Positions 33,271 to 44,665 of a stretch of DNA of 64,000 nt are shown in pieces (within the stretch, counting starts at the first letter, position 1; every line of letters begins with the position of its first letter). Origin of the DNA: Paraconexibacter sp040581415. Lineage in GTDB: Bacteria > Actinomycetota > Thermoleophilia > Solirubrobacterales > Solirubrobacteraceae. The stretch is taken from NCBI RefSeq assembly GCF_040581415.1, contig NZ_CP114014.1, positions 1,860,001 through 1,924,000 on the forward strand, written 5' to 3'. The translations under genes were made by a program, and so were the position numbers. The notes beneath the pieces were generated by a model, which had not been told where the DNA came from, ran no database searches, and saw only the letters and a list, made by a program, of their open reading frames with translations.

Positions 33271-34320
33271 GTGATCCACGCTGAAGCCGACGTTGCCGCC
33301 GCAATCGGGTGGCGGGGTGCGCGTGCCTTGTCGCCCGACGGGCGACGGGTCGGCGACGTCTCCGGCCTGATCCTGGATCGCCAGTCCGGCAAGCCGCTCT
33401 GGCTGCTCGTCCACACGCGCGCCAAGGGGTACCGCGCGACGCCGCTCGTCGACACCATCGGCCGCAAGGACCGGGTCCACGTCCCGTGGGCGGCCGGCGT
33501 GGTCCTCGGCAGCCCGCCCGTCCCCGCCGACGGGGCGCTGTCGGTCAGCAACGAGCAGGCGCTGTGCGCCTACTACCGCGTGCCCCTCACCCGCGGGGCG
33601 AAGCTCTCCGCCTGGGAGCGCCGCCGGACGACCGGCCTCGGCGCGGTCGCGCCGGACGGCGAGATCACGTGGGAGCCCGGGCCCCGCTACGACACACACA
33701 TCCTCTCCGGCCGTCCCGGGGTCGAGCCCCCGGCGGCACGGACCCCCCGGCTCCGGGTGCTCGTGGCCGATCCGCACATCGCCGCGGTCCAGGCGCTGCG
33801 CGAGGCGATCGAGGCCCAGCCCGGGCTGCAGGTCACCCAGGTGCTGCGCGACGGCCCGCCGGCCATCGCGGCCGTCCGCCACGACACCCCCGATGTCCTG
33901 GTCCTGTCGCTGCAGATGCAGCTCCTGGGCGGGCTCGAGGTCCGCGATCGCGTGCACGCCGCGAACCACGACATCGTCACCGTCCTGCTCGACTACGCGA
34001 GCGCCGGGACGCTGCAGCGGCTCGATGAGCGCACCATGCTCGTGTCGGCGGTCGCCGGTCCCGAGGCCGCGCTGGACGCGATCGGGCAGCTCACCGCCGG
34101 ACGCGTGGAGCTGGGTCCAGCGGCGCCGGCTCCGCCGCCGGACGCGGCGCTGCTGGTGCCTGCGGGTGGTCCGCTGCCCGCCGCGATGCAGGCCCGGCAC
34201 ACCGGCCTGCCGCCGATCGTGCTGCCGCCCGTGCACGAGTCGGCCTTCGGGCCGCCCGCCCTGCGCCCGCGTGCGCAGTGGGCGGCACGTCCGGACGGCG
34301 AGCCGCAGCGCGACAACTGA
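33271..34320 (+). CDS. PRC-barrel protein with a degenerate receiver domain
   Basis: A 349 aa protein. Residues about 10-85 form a PRC-barrel domain (GWRGARALSPDGRRVGDVSGLILD, WLLVHT). Residues about 160-250 look like a response-regulator receiver (LRVLVADPHIAAVQALREAI, DVLVLSLQM, GLEVRDRV), but the phospho-acceptor Asp is Ser213, so it should be phosphorylation-independent. The C-terminal 80 residues are Pro/Ala-rich and disordered. It faces the sigma factor/RsbW cluster across a 71 bp gap and may belong to the same signalling circuit (inference). Confidence 0.75.
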   Translation: MIHAEADVAAAIGWRGARALSPDGRRVGDVSGLILDRQSGKPLWLLVHTRAKGYRATPLVDTIGRKDRVHVPWAAGVVLGSPPVPADGALSVSNEQALCAYYRVPLTRGAKLSAWERRRTTGLGAVAPDGEITWEPGPRYDTHILSGRPGVEPPAARTPRLRVLVADPHIAAVQALREAIEAQPGLQVTQVLRDGPPAIAAVRHDTPDVLVLSLQMQLLGGLEVRDRVHAANHDIVTVLLDYASAGTLQRLDERTMLVSAVAGPEAALDAIGQLTAGRVELGPAAPAPPPDAALLVPAGGPLPAAMQARHTGLPPIVLPPVHESAFGPPALRPRAQWAARPDGEPQRDN

Positions 34321-34391
34321 CGGCTCCCGGCGCGTCGGTGGGCGCGCCGGCCGCCGAGCACCCGCTTCTGTCGCGGGGGTGCGCCGCGCCT

Positions 34392-34820
34392 TCAGGCGGC
34401 GATGGGGTGGGCAGCGACCACGACGACCAGCACGTCGGTCTCGCCACGGAGCTGCCGCACGTCGATCGACGTCGCGAGCCGCCTGATCGCGCCGCCGCCC
34501 GGCCCGCCGGCGTCGCCGGCGAGCAGTCGCTGCGCACTGCCACGCTGCAGCGGGCCGACGCGCAGCTCGAGCCGCTGCGCGTGCACCGCCACGGCCAGCT
34601 GGAGCTCGCCGTCGGGGGTCAGGTCGCCGCAGCGGTCGGCCAGCGCCTCAGCGACCAGGCAGGCCTCCTCGACCCGGTCCAGGGACAGCGCCGTCTCGGC
34701 GCCGAGCGCGGTGACGAACCGGCCGGCGAGCGACCGCGCGAGGTCGCCGCAGGTGACGGTGAGCCGCGACCGCTCCAGCGACTCGGGTGCCGCCAGCGAG
34801 AGCACGGTCGCCTCGGTCAT
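34392..34820 (-). CDS. Degenerate RsbW-like (GHKL) protein
   Basis: A 142 aa protein, translationally coupled (4 nt overlap) to the RsbW-like kinase upstream. It keeps the general GHKL outline: a helix LSLDRVEEACLVAEALADR aligns with the Bergerat N-box helix of its neighbour, followed by two hydrophobic strands (ELQLAVAVHAQRLELRVGP) and a late strand ETDVLVVVVAA. The Asn of the N-box and the G1/G2 glycine motifs are not evident, so ATP binding is doubtful. It may be a pseudokinase partner or an alternative anti-sigma factor. Confidence 0.6.
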   Translation of the reverse strand: MTEATVLSLAAPESLERSRLTVTCGDLARSLAGRFVTALGAETALSLDRVEEACLVAEALADRCGDLTPDGELQLAVAVHAQRLELRVGPLQRGSAQRLLAGDAGGPGGGAIRRLATSIDVRQLRGETDVLVVVVAAHPIAA

Positions 34821-35215
34821 GCGTCGTCCCGGGGGAAGGTCATGCGGACCTCGTGGAGGCCGTCGGGGGAGCGCCCGATCTCGAGGCTGCTCGTGAGCGC
34901 GCCGATAAGCGGCATCGCCAGCCCGAGGTCCGGCGAGCCCGCGGACGCGTCGAGTCCCGGCTCGCGGCTGCGGACGACGAGCAGCAGCTGCCCGTCGACG
35001 TCGCTGCCCTGGACCTCCACCATGCTCGCGCCGGTGCCATGGTCACCGTGGGTGATCACGCTGGAGCACGCCTCGGTCACCGCGATCCGCACGTCGTCGA
35101 GCAGCTCCGGCGAGACCGCCCACACGTCCGTGATGCCGCCGAGGACGTGCCGCACGACCGTCAGCGACTCGGGCCGGGCCGGGAGCGACAGCGCGAAGGT
35201 CGTGGTCGTGGTCAT
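34817..35215 (-). CDS. RsbW/SpoIIAB-like anti-sigma factor kinase
   Basis: A 132 aa GHKL-type ATPase, as in serine-kinase anti-sigma factors that hold SigB/SigF-type sigma factors inactive. The N-box helix is DDVRIAVTEACSSVITHG (Glu present; the usual Asn is not clear), with a later DLGLAMPLIGALTSSLEI corresponding to the G-box helix. It lies 159 bp downstream of the sigma factor gene on the same strand and overlaps the next gene by 4 nt. No RsbV-type anti-anti-sigma gene is seen in the window. Confidence 0.78.
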   Translation of the reverse strand: MTTTTTFALSLPARPESLTVVRHVLGGITDVWAVSPELLDDVRIAVTEACSSVITHGDHGTGASMVEVQGSDVDGQLLLVVRSREPGLDASAGSPDLGLAMPLIGALTSSLEIGRSPDGLHEVRMTFPRDDA

Positions 35216-35374
35216 TGGTCGCGGTGGCGTGCCATGGGTGGTCCGGTGGCTCGCGGCGCTGCGCGACGCCGCGCCCGTCGACCGGGCCGCAGCGTGGCAG
35301 ATCGCGGTTCGCGGAGCCGTCGACGTGGCGCCGTGCGTCGTGCCGTCCCGCGGCGGTGCGGACGGAGGGTGCGC

Positions 35375-36178
35375 TCAGCCGGTGGCTTCGGCGAGCGGTC
35401 GGTCGCCCGCCTCGGAGGGCCGGCGCTCGAGCTCTTGGCGCAGGTCGTCCAGAGCGACCCGGAGCAGGCGGGAGACGTGCATCTGCGAGATGCCGAGCTC
35501 CTGCGCGATCTCGAGCTGCGTCATGTCCCGGCCGAAGCGGAGCGCGATGATCTGCCGCTCGCGGTCGCGTAGGACGCGCATGCCGTGCAGGACGGCCAGG
35601 CGGGCCTCCGCGCGCTGGAAGCCGGGATCCTCGGCGCCGAGGCGGTCGTGGCCTGAGAAGTCGTCCTCGCCGGACTCGATGGGCGCGTCGAGGGAGCCGA
35701 GGGAATAGGCGCGGGCGCCCTCCATGGCCTCGAGGACCTGCTCGACGGTGAGCTCGGCCATGTCGGCGATCTCCGACACGGTGGGAACGCGCTGCAGCTT
35801 GGTGGTGAGGCGGTCGGTGACGGAGGTCACCTTCGCGGAGTTCTCCTGGATCGAGCGCGGCACGCGCATCGCCCAGCCGTTGTCGCGGAAATACCGCCGG
35901 ATCTCGCCGAGGATGTTCGGGATAGCGAATGTGGACAGCGTGACGCCGCGGTCGAGGTCGAAGCGGTCCACGGCCTTGAGCAGACCGATGGAGCCGGCCT
36001 GGACCAGCTCCTCGTAGGCGATACCGCGGTTCTGGTAACGGCGCGCGACGTAGTGCACGAGGTCGATCGACCGCTCTACGACTTCTTGGCGGGCGCTGTG
36101 GTCGCCGTCACGGTGGTAGCGCTCAAGGAGCTCCCGCTCACGGTCGCGGTGGTTGGGGTGCGAAGTGGCGCTGCTCAT
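35375..36178 (-). CDS. SigB/SigF-family alternative RNA polymerase sigma factor
   Basis: A 267 aa sigma factor with all parts of the group. Region 2 contains EELVQAGSIGLLKAVDRFD and FAIPNILGEIRRYFRDNGW (promoter melting and -10 recognition). Region 3 is around TVSEIADMAELTVEQVLEAM, and region 4 ends in MTQLEIAQELGISQMHVSRLL. It belongs to the stress or developmental group controlled by RsbW-type anti-sigma factors, two of which are encoded just downstream. The start is placed at ATG 36178, preceded by GAAAGG; the frame continues upstream by 31 codons without support. Confidence 0.93.
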   Translation of the reverse strand: MSSATSHPNHRDRERELLERYHRDGDHSARQEVVERSIDLVHYVARRYQNRGIAYEELVQAGSIGLLKAVDRFDLDRGVTLSTFAIPNILGEIRRYFRDNGWAMRVPRSIQENSAKVTSVTDRLTTKLQRVPTVSEIADMAELTVEQVLEAMEGARAYSLGSLDAPIESGEDDFSGHDRLGAEDPGFQRAEARLAVLHGMRVLRDRERQIIALRFGRDMTQLEIAQELGISQMHVSRLLRVALDDLRQELERRPSEAGDRPLAEATG

Positions 36179-36331
36179 CGATGTGGGCCTTTCGGGATCG
36201 ATCTCGAATACCGACCTGCCCGCTGCGTGTGCGCGTAAACACCGGTTGGCCGTACGGACGAGGGCTGGCACGCCGGCGCTTTCGCACCCCCGGTGGCGGG
36301 GACAGGCCGACGCGTGCGCTTCGTGCCCCGG

Positions 36332-36910
36332 TCAGAGCGGCCCGGGCGGGACGTCGCCCGTGATGCGCGCGCCGTCCGGGACCGTGCCGTCGATCAGCAG
36401 GTGGGCGGCGAGCTGCGCGCCCTGGCCGACGGTCGCGCCGCCGCTGAGGACCGTTCGTGCGCCGACCGACGCGCGGGCCCCGATCTCGATCGGCGCCGCG
36501 TCGACCCCCTGGACCCGGACGGGAAGCTCGACGTCCGCCGTCCGCGGGCGATGGTCGAGGAGGACGACCTCGTCCGCCAGGCGGGCTCCCGCGCCGATCG
36601 TCACCGCCGTCCGGCTCTGGAGCACGCAGCGGTCCCCGAGCTGGGCGCCGGCACCGATCCGCACCGTGCCGGCCGTGACGTGCAGCCGCGTCCCGCCGCC
36701 GACCGCGCAGCCGCCGCCGAGGCTGACCCGGGCGCCGGGCCTCAGGTCGAAGCGGACGCCGGGGCCGAGCGCGGCACCGCGCGCGGCTGTCACCGCGCCG
36801 CGCGAGCGCCAGACCGCCCAGCGCGCGCGGGCGAGTGCGCGCGGTCCGGAGGGCGGCGTCCCGGCGGCGGGCGCGTGGCCGACGAGCGGCTCGGCAGGGT
36901 CCTGCGTCAC
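36332..36910 (-). CDS. Left-handed beta-helix (hexapeptide-repeat) protein, acyltransferase-like
   Basis: A 192 aa protein with imperfect hexapeptide repeats from about residue 40 to the end (VRIGAGAQLGDRCVL, VTIGAGARLADEVVL, IEIGARASVGARTVL), interrupted by LLDHRPR, the loop that in xenobiotic/sugar acetyltransferases carries the catalytic His. It probably acetylates or acylates a sugar; the acceptor is unknown. The start at GTG 36910 is set by TAACCT 7 nt upstream. The frame runs far upstream, through an intergenic repeat, without coding signs. Confidence 0.78.
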   Translation of the reverse strand: MTQDPAEPLVGHAPAAGTPPSGPRALARARWAVWRSRGAVTAARGAALGPGVRFDLRPGARVSLGGGCAVGGGTRLHVTAGTVRIGAGAQLGDRCVLQSRTAVTIGAGARLADEVVLLDHRPRTADVELPVRVQGVDAAPIEIGARASVGARTVLSGGATVGQGAQLAAHLLIDGTVPDGARITGDVPPGPL

Positions 36911-36917
36911 GGCGGGG

Positions 36918-36923
36918 AGGTTA
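36918..36923 (-). promoter_or_regulatory. -10 hexamer TAACCT, leaderless-type
   Basis: TAACCT on the minus strand, 7 nt, then GTG 36910. It rejects the longer frame that would start in the repeat region. Confidence 0.45.
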
Positions 36924-36977
36924 CGCATCCGCCGGCGCCCATCGCTTGGCTCCCCGTCAGCACACGCGATGCCGATG

Positions 36978-36994
36978 GTGACGCTCAGCGTCAC
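36978..36994. promoter_or_regulatory. Perfect 17-nt palindrome, operator-like
   Basis: GTGACGCT-C-AGCGTCAC, 8-bp arms around one base. It lies about 55 bp upstream of the -10 of the hexapeptide-repeat gene, an activator-type position. The regulator is unknown. Confidence 0.4.
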
Positions 36995-37036
36995 TGGCGG
37001 CATTCGCGTCTTCCCCGGGCGGCGGCGATGGCGCGT

Positions 37037-37320
37037 CGGTGGCGCCGACGCCGAGGGCTCGGTGGTCGGGAGGTCGGTGGCGCTGGCGCCGAGGACCACC
37101 CTGGTCGTGCGGGCCTGGGAACTGCGGGCTGTTGATGGCGGTGGGCACTGGGAGGCTGCGGGGACTTGGGTGCGGCGCGCGGGACGGGCGGCCGGCCAGG
37201 CGAACCGCGGCGGTCGGGGACCTTTCGCCCTGGCACATGTCATACATGCACCAGCGCGCATGGTCCCGCCGCTCACCCGTGCGGTCGGGGTCCTCGGAAC
37301 ATCTGGGGGGCTGGGCCCGC
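37037..37320 (+). repeat. Dispersed intergenic repeat, copy A
   Basis: The 523 bp gap 36911-37433 holds no convincing gene. From 37037 it resembles the reverse complement of 52610-53046. Shared blocks include GCGCCGACGCCGAGGGC, CTGGGAACTGCGGGCTG and, near the far end, GGCCCGCC followed by CCTCCG. Copy A has little more than one 37-bp unit where copy B has an array. Confidence 0.55.
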
Positions 37321-37433
37321 CGGATCCTCCGTTCACCCGGCGGCGAGCGGGTCCCGGGTCGGTGTGGCAGCGTGAGATGTCGAAAGCGAAAGCGCGGTCA
37401 TGACTGCTGCCGGTGGGTGGGGCCGCGCTGCCG

Positions 37434-38135
37434 TCAGCGGCCCAGGCGCCGGCCCGCCGCCTCGGCCACCCGCCGGCGCCGGTCGCGGCCGACGGCCGGG
37501 AGGTGGCTGGTCAGCGCGTATCGCGCCGTCGCGCGGCGGCCATCGTCACGGCGGGCCAGCGCGGACGGGAGCGTCTCCAAGGCCAGCGCCCGGGCCGCGC
37601 GGTCGGCGATCTCGAGTTGCCCGAGGGCGGTGGGGTGGACGGCGTCCGGGAGGACCAGGCGCCAGCCGGTCAGGTCGGTGAGGTCGACGACCGCCGCCTC
37701 GTGCTCGGCGGCGACGGCGGTGATCACCGCGTTGGCGTCCGTGACCTTCGCCGCGCCCGCCCGGGGACGCCCGAGGTCGAGCGGGATCGTGCACAGGAGC
37801 AGGACGTCGGCGTGCGCGCCGACGTGCCCCGCGATCGTCGCCAGCGAGTCGGCGAACGCCTGGGCGTCGAAGTCCACGTGCCGGACGTCGTTCACCCCCG
37901 CGTAGACGACGCCGACGCCATAGGCGAACCGCACCCGTGGCAGCTGCCGATCGACGACGTCCGCGGCGACCGCCCCGTCCTCCGCCAGCCCGTGGAACGG
38001 CAGCCCCAGCACGTCCGCGAGCCACTGCGCCCACGACCGGCAGGGCACCCCCATCACCGGGGCGCCGCGCCCGTTCGTGATCGAGTCGCCCACGGCGACC
38101 AGCCCCGGCTGGGCGGGAAGCCCCAGCGAGCTCAT
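37434..38135 (-). CDS. SGNH/GDSL-family hydrolase
   Basis: A 233 aa esterase/lipase-type hydrolase. Block I is VAVGDSIT (nucleophile Ser18), block III is YAGVNDVRH, and block V is LPDAVHPT (catalytic Asp and His). It has no signal peptide, so it is probably cytoplasmic; the acyl substrate is unknown. It lies 94 bp downstream of malQ on the same strand and may be co-transcribed. The C-terminal 30 residues are Arg-rich. Confidence 0.87.
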   Translation of the reverse strand: MSSLGLPAQPGLVAVGDSITNGRGAPVMGVPCRSWAQWLADVLGLPFHGLAEDGAVAADVVDRQLPRVRFAYGVGVVYAGVNDVRHVDFDAQAFADSLATIAGHVGAHADVLLLCTIPLDLGRPRAGAAKVTDANAVITAVAAEHEAAVVDLTDLTGWRLVLPDAVHPTALGQLEIADRAARALALETLPSALARRDDGRRATARYALTSHLPAVGRDRRRRVAEAAGRRLGR

Positions 38136-38229
38136 CGAACGCCGACCAGGCCGTGCGAGCGAGTCCCTCGGGCGGGTGCCGGAACCGTCTGCGTGGGCGA
38201 ACGAGCCCCCCGGGCCAGTCCTTCGGCGC

Positions 38230-39483
38230 TCACGACGGCAGCCGTCCCGCTTCCTCGGTCGCGCGACGCAGCCGCCGCGCGTGCGCGGCCGTGAGCGCCC
38301 CGGCCGGGAGCCGCCAGCCCCAGTTGCCGGTGGCGCGGCCGGGGGTGTTCATGCGCGCCTCCGACCCGAGCTCGAGCAGGTCCTGCGCCTGCAGCATCAC
38401 GAGCGGCGACGGTGAGCCCATCCACAACCGGGTGACGCCCCAGACCGGGCGGTCGCGCTTCAGCCCGGCCGCGCCGAGCGCGGCGTCGAGGACCGCGCGA
38501 CGCTCCGGCGCGAGCGTCGCGAGCCAGCCCGCCAGCGTGTCCGAGTCGTGGGTGCCGGTGTAGGCGACCACGTCCTGCTTGTGATTCGCGAGCTCGTGGG
38601 GGCTGTCACCGGGGTCCGGGTCGAACGCGAACTGCGCCACCGCCATGCCCGGGAGCCCCAGGTCGCGGCGCAGGCGCTCGACGGGCGGCGTGATCACTCC
38701 CAGATCCTCCGCGATGAAGGGCAGCGCCGCATCCCCGGAGCCCAGCTCGGCGAGCGCGGCGTCGAACAGCGCGCGTCCCGGCCCCCGCCGCCAGCGGCCG
38801 TCACGGGCGTTCTTCGCACCGTCGTCGACCGCCCATCCCGCGACGAACCCGCGAAAGTGATCGATGCGCGCGGCGTCGAAGAGCTCGAGCGTGCGGGCCA
38901 GCCGCGCGATCCACCAGCGGTACTCCTGCGCGCGCATGGCCGGCCAGTCGTAGAACGGGTTGCCCCAGAGCTGCCCGTCGTCGGAGTACGCGTCCGGCGG
39001 CGCGCCGGCGACCAGGCCGTCGCGGAAGAGCTCGGGATGGGCGAGGTGGTCGGCGCTGCCGGGCGCGACGTAGATGGGGACGTCCCCGATGATGCGCACG
39101 CCGCGTTCGGCCGCGTACTCGCGCAGCGCGGACCACTCGCGGTCGAACCGCACCTGGTCGGCGACCGCGCGCCGTCCGCCGGACACCCGCGCCCAGTCGT
39201 CGATCCAGGCGCTGTTCCCCGCCGCGAACGCATCGAGTTCGTCCACGGACACGGGCGCGGCCGGGTCCGCGAGCAGCCCGCGCCACGCCGCGAACGCCGA
39301 CTTCGACTTGTAGGGCGAGTGGTGGCGGTCGGGCGGCCCGACGGGCAGCACCTGCCACCAGGACTGGCCTGCTTTGGACAGCCAGTCCACCCAGGTACGG
39401 GCCGACGGTCCGAGACGCCCGTCGGGCAGCGAGGTGAGGTGCAGCTGGATGCCGCTGGATCTGGTGAACACGATGCACTCCAT
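38230..39483 (-). CDS. malQ: 4-alpha-glucanotransferase (amylomaltase), short form
   Basis: A GH77 enzyme that transfers alpha-1,4-glucan segments between maltodextrins. Typical stretches are QVLPVGPPDRHHSPYKSKSAFA, IIGDVPIYVAPGSADHLAHPELF, ARIDHFRGFVAGWAV (catalytic nucleophile Asp) and FIAEDLGVIT (acid/base Glu), with THDSDTLAGW near the end. At 417 aa it is shorter than the roughly 500 aa of most MalQ, with shortened loops but all catalytic motifs present. It is divergent from glgE across 36 bp, so maltodextrin disproportionation is linked to the glucan operon. Confidence 0.92.
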   Translation of the reverse strand: MECIVFTRSSGIQLHLTSLPDGRLGPSARTWVDWLSKAGQSWWQVLPVGPPDRHHSPYKSKSAFAAWRGLLADPAAPVSVDELDAFAAGNSAWIDDWARVSGGRRAVADQVRFDREWSALREYAAERGVRIIGDVPIYVAPGSADHLAHPELFRDGLVAGAPPDAYSDDGQLWGNPFYDWPAMRAQEYRWWIARLARTLELFDAARIDHFRGFVAGWAVDDGAKNARDGRWRRGPGRALFDAALAELGSGDAALPFIAEDLGVITPPVERLRRDLGLPGMAVAQFAFDPDPGDSPHELANHKQDVVAYTGTHDSDTLAGWLATLAPERRAVLDAALGAAGLKRDRPVWGVTRLWMGSPSPLVMLQAQDLLELGSEARMNTPGRATGNWGWRLPAGALTAAHARRLRRATEEAGRLPS

Positions 39484-39519
39484 GTTGAGGACCGGCGCAA
39501 ACTGGAAAGAGCAGGAGAC

Positions 39520-43276
<3,757 letters not shown>

Positions 43277-43280
<4 letters not shown>

Positions 43281-44665
43281 TCGCCATCGCCGACGTCATC
43301 AGCGAGGACACGCTGGCCGAGTACGTGATGGCCCAGCGCTGGTTCGGGTCGCGGCCGGAGGAGGTCGCCGGGATCGGGGTCATCGAGTCGATCCCGCTGC
43401 GCGACGCGGACCCGGCCCTCGCCCTCGCGATCATCGAGGTGCGCTTCCACCCAGGGACGCATGAGCTGTACCAGCTGCCGATCGGCCGCCGCGCGACCGG
43501 CTCGGGCTGGGCGGACGGCGTGATCTGCGACGACGGTGAGCACGTCGTCTACGACGCGATGACCGACCCGGAGTTCGTCCGCGAGCTGCTGCGCCTGATG
43601 TCTCAGCGCGCCGACCTGGAGACCGAGGCGGGGACGGCCGAGTTCCGCTGTCCCGACGGTGACCCCATCGCGGTGCCGACCGCCGTCCGGGCGCTCGGTG
43701 CCGAGCAGTCCAACTCGTCCGTGATCCTCGACGACGCCCACGTCCTGAAGGCGTTCCGGCGCCTCGGTGCGGGGGTGAACCCCGAGCTCGAGATGCTGCA
43801 CTTCCTCAGCGAGCACGGGTTCGCGAACATCGCCCCGCTGCGGGGCTGGTACGGGCACACCGGCAAGCTGATCGACGCGACGCTCGGCGTCGCGCAGGAC
43901 TACGTCGCCGGGTCGACCGACGGCTGGGACCTCGCGCTGGACCTGCTCGGATCCGGCGAGCCGGACGCGTTCGTCGCGCACGCGGCGCGGCTCGGCACGG
44001 TGACCGGGCAGCTGCACACGGTCCTCGCATCGGACAACGCGGCCGAGGCGTTCGCCCCCGAGGAGACGTCGACGGAGGCGCTCGGCCTGCTGACCGCGAC
44101 GGTCGACGAGGAGATCGAGCGGATCTTCCGCGACCTGCCCGACCTGCCCGAGCTCGAGCCGCTCGCCGGCCGCGGGCAGGAGGTGCGCGAGCGGCTGGGC
44201 GCGCTGACCGTCGGCTCCGCCGGTCGCACGATCCGCCACCACGGCGACTACCACCTGGGCCAGGTGCTGCTGGACGCGGCCGGCGAGTGGGTGATCCTCG
44301 ACTTCGAGGGCGAGCCCGCGCGCTCGCTGGCCGAGCGCCGCGCCAAGCGGTCGCCGCTGCGGGACGTCGCCGGGATGCTGCGCTCCTTCGCCTACGCGGC
44401 GACGGCGTCGCGGATCCTCAACGCCAAGCCCGCGCCCGAAGGCTGGGAGGCCCAGGTCCGCACCGAGTTCCTCGACGGCTACCTGGACGCGGCGGACCAG
44501 ACCCTGCTGCCGCCCGGGCGCCAGGCCGTCGAGCGGCTGCTGAACGTGTTCGAGCTCGAGAAGGCCGTGTACGAGCTGCGCTACGAGCTCGACCACCGAC
44601 CGGACTGGGTGTCGATCCCGGTCGCCGGGATCCTCCGGATGCTCGAGGGGGACGACCCGTCATGA
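43277..44665 (+). CDS. mak: Maltokinase (Mak/Pep2)
   Basis: Phosphorylates maltose with ATP to maltose-1-phosphate, the GlgE donor. The 462 aa kinase has the N-cap domain (1-90), the nucleotide region with SNSSVILDDAHVLKAFRRL (Lys), and the eukaryotic-like catalytic loop HHGDYHLGQVLL followed by ILDFEGEP (metal-binding Asp). The segment GEPARSLAERRAKRSPLRDVAGMLRSF is diagnostic of Mak. Placed between treS and glgB with 4 nt overlaps on both sides. Confidence 0.95.

Noticed and set aside
36179..36260. SigB/SigF-type autoregulatory promoter upstream of the sigma factor gene
   Set aside because: GTTT and GGTAT can be found, but they are separated by about 24 nt, too far for the known 14-16 nt spacing.
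37037..37433. Coding frames through the intergenic repeat (for example 37039-37905)
   Set aside because: They cross the repeat and run antisense to the SGNH hydrolase, with no start signal and shadow-type composition.
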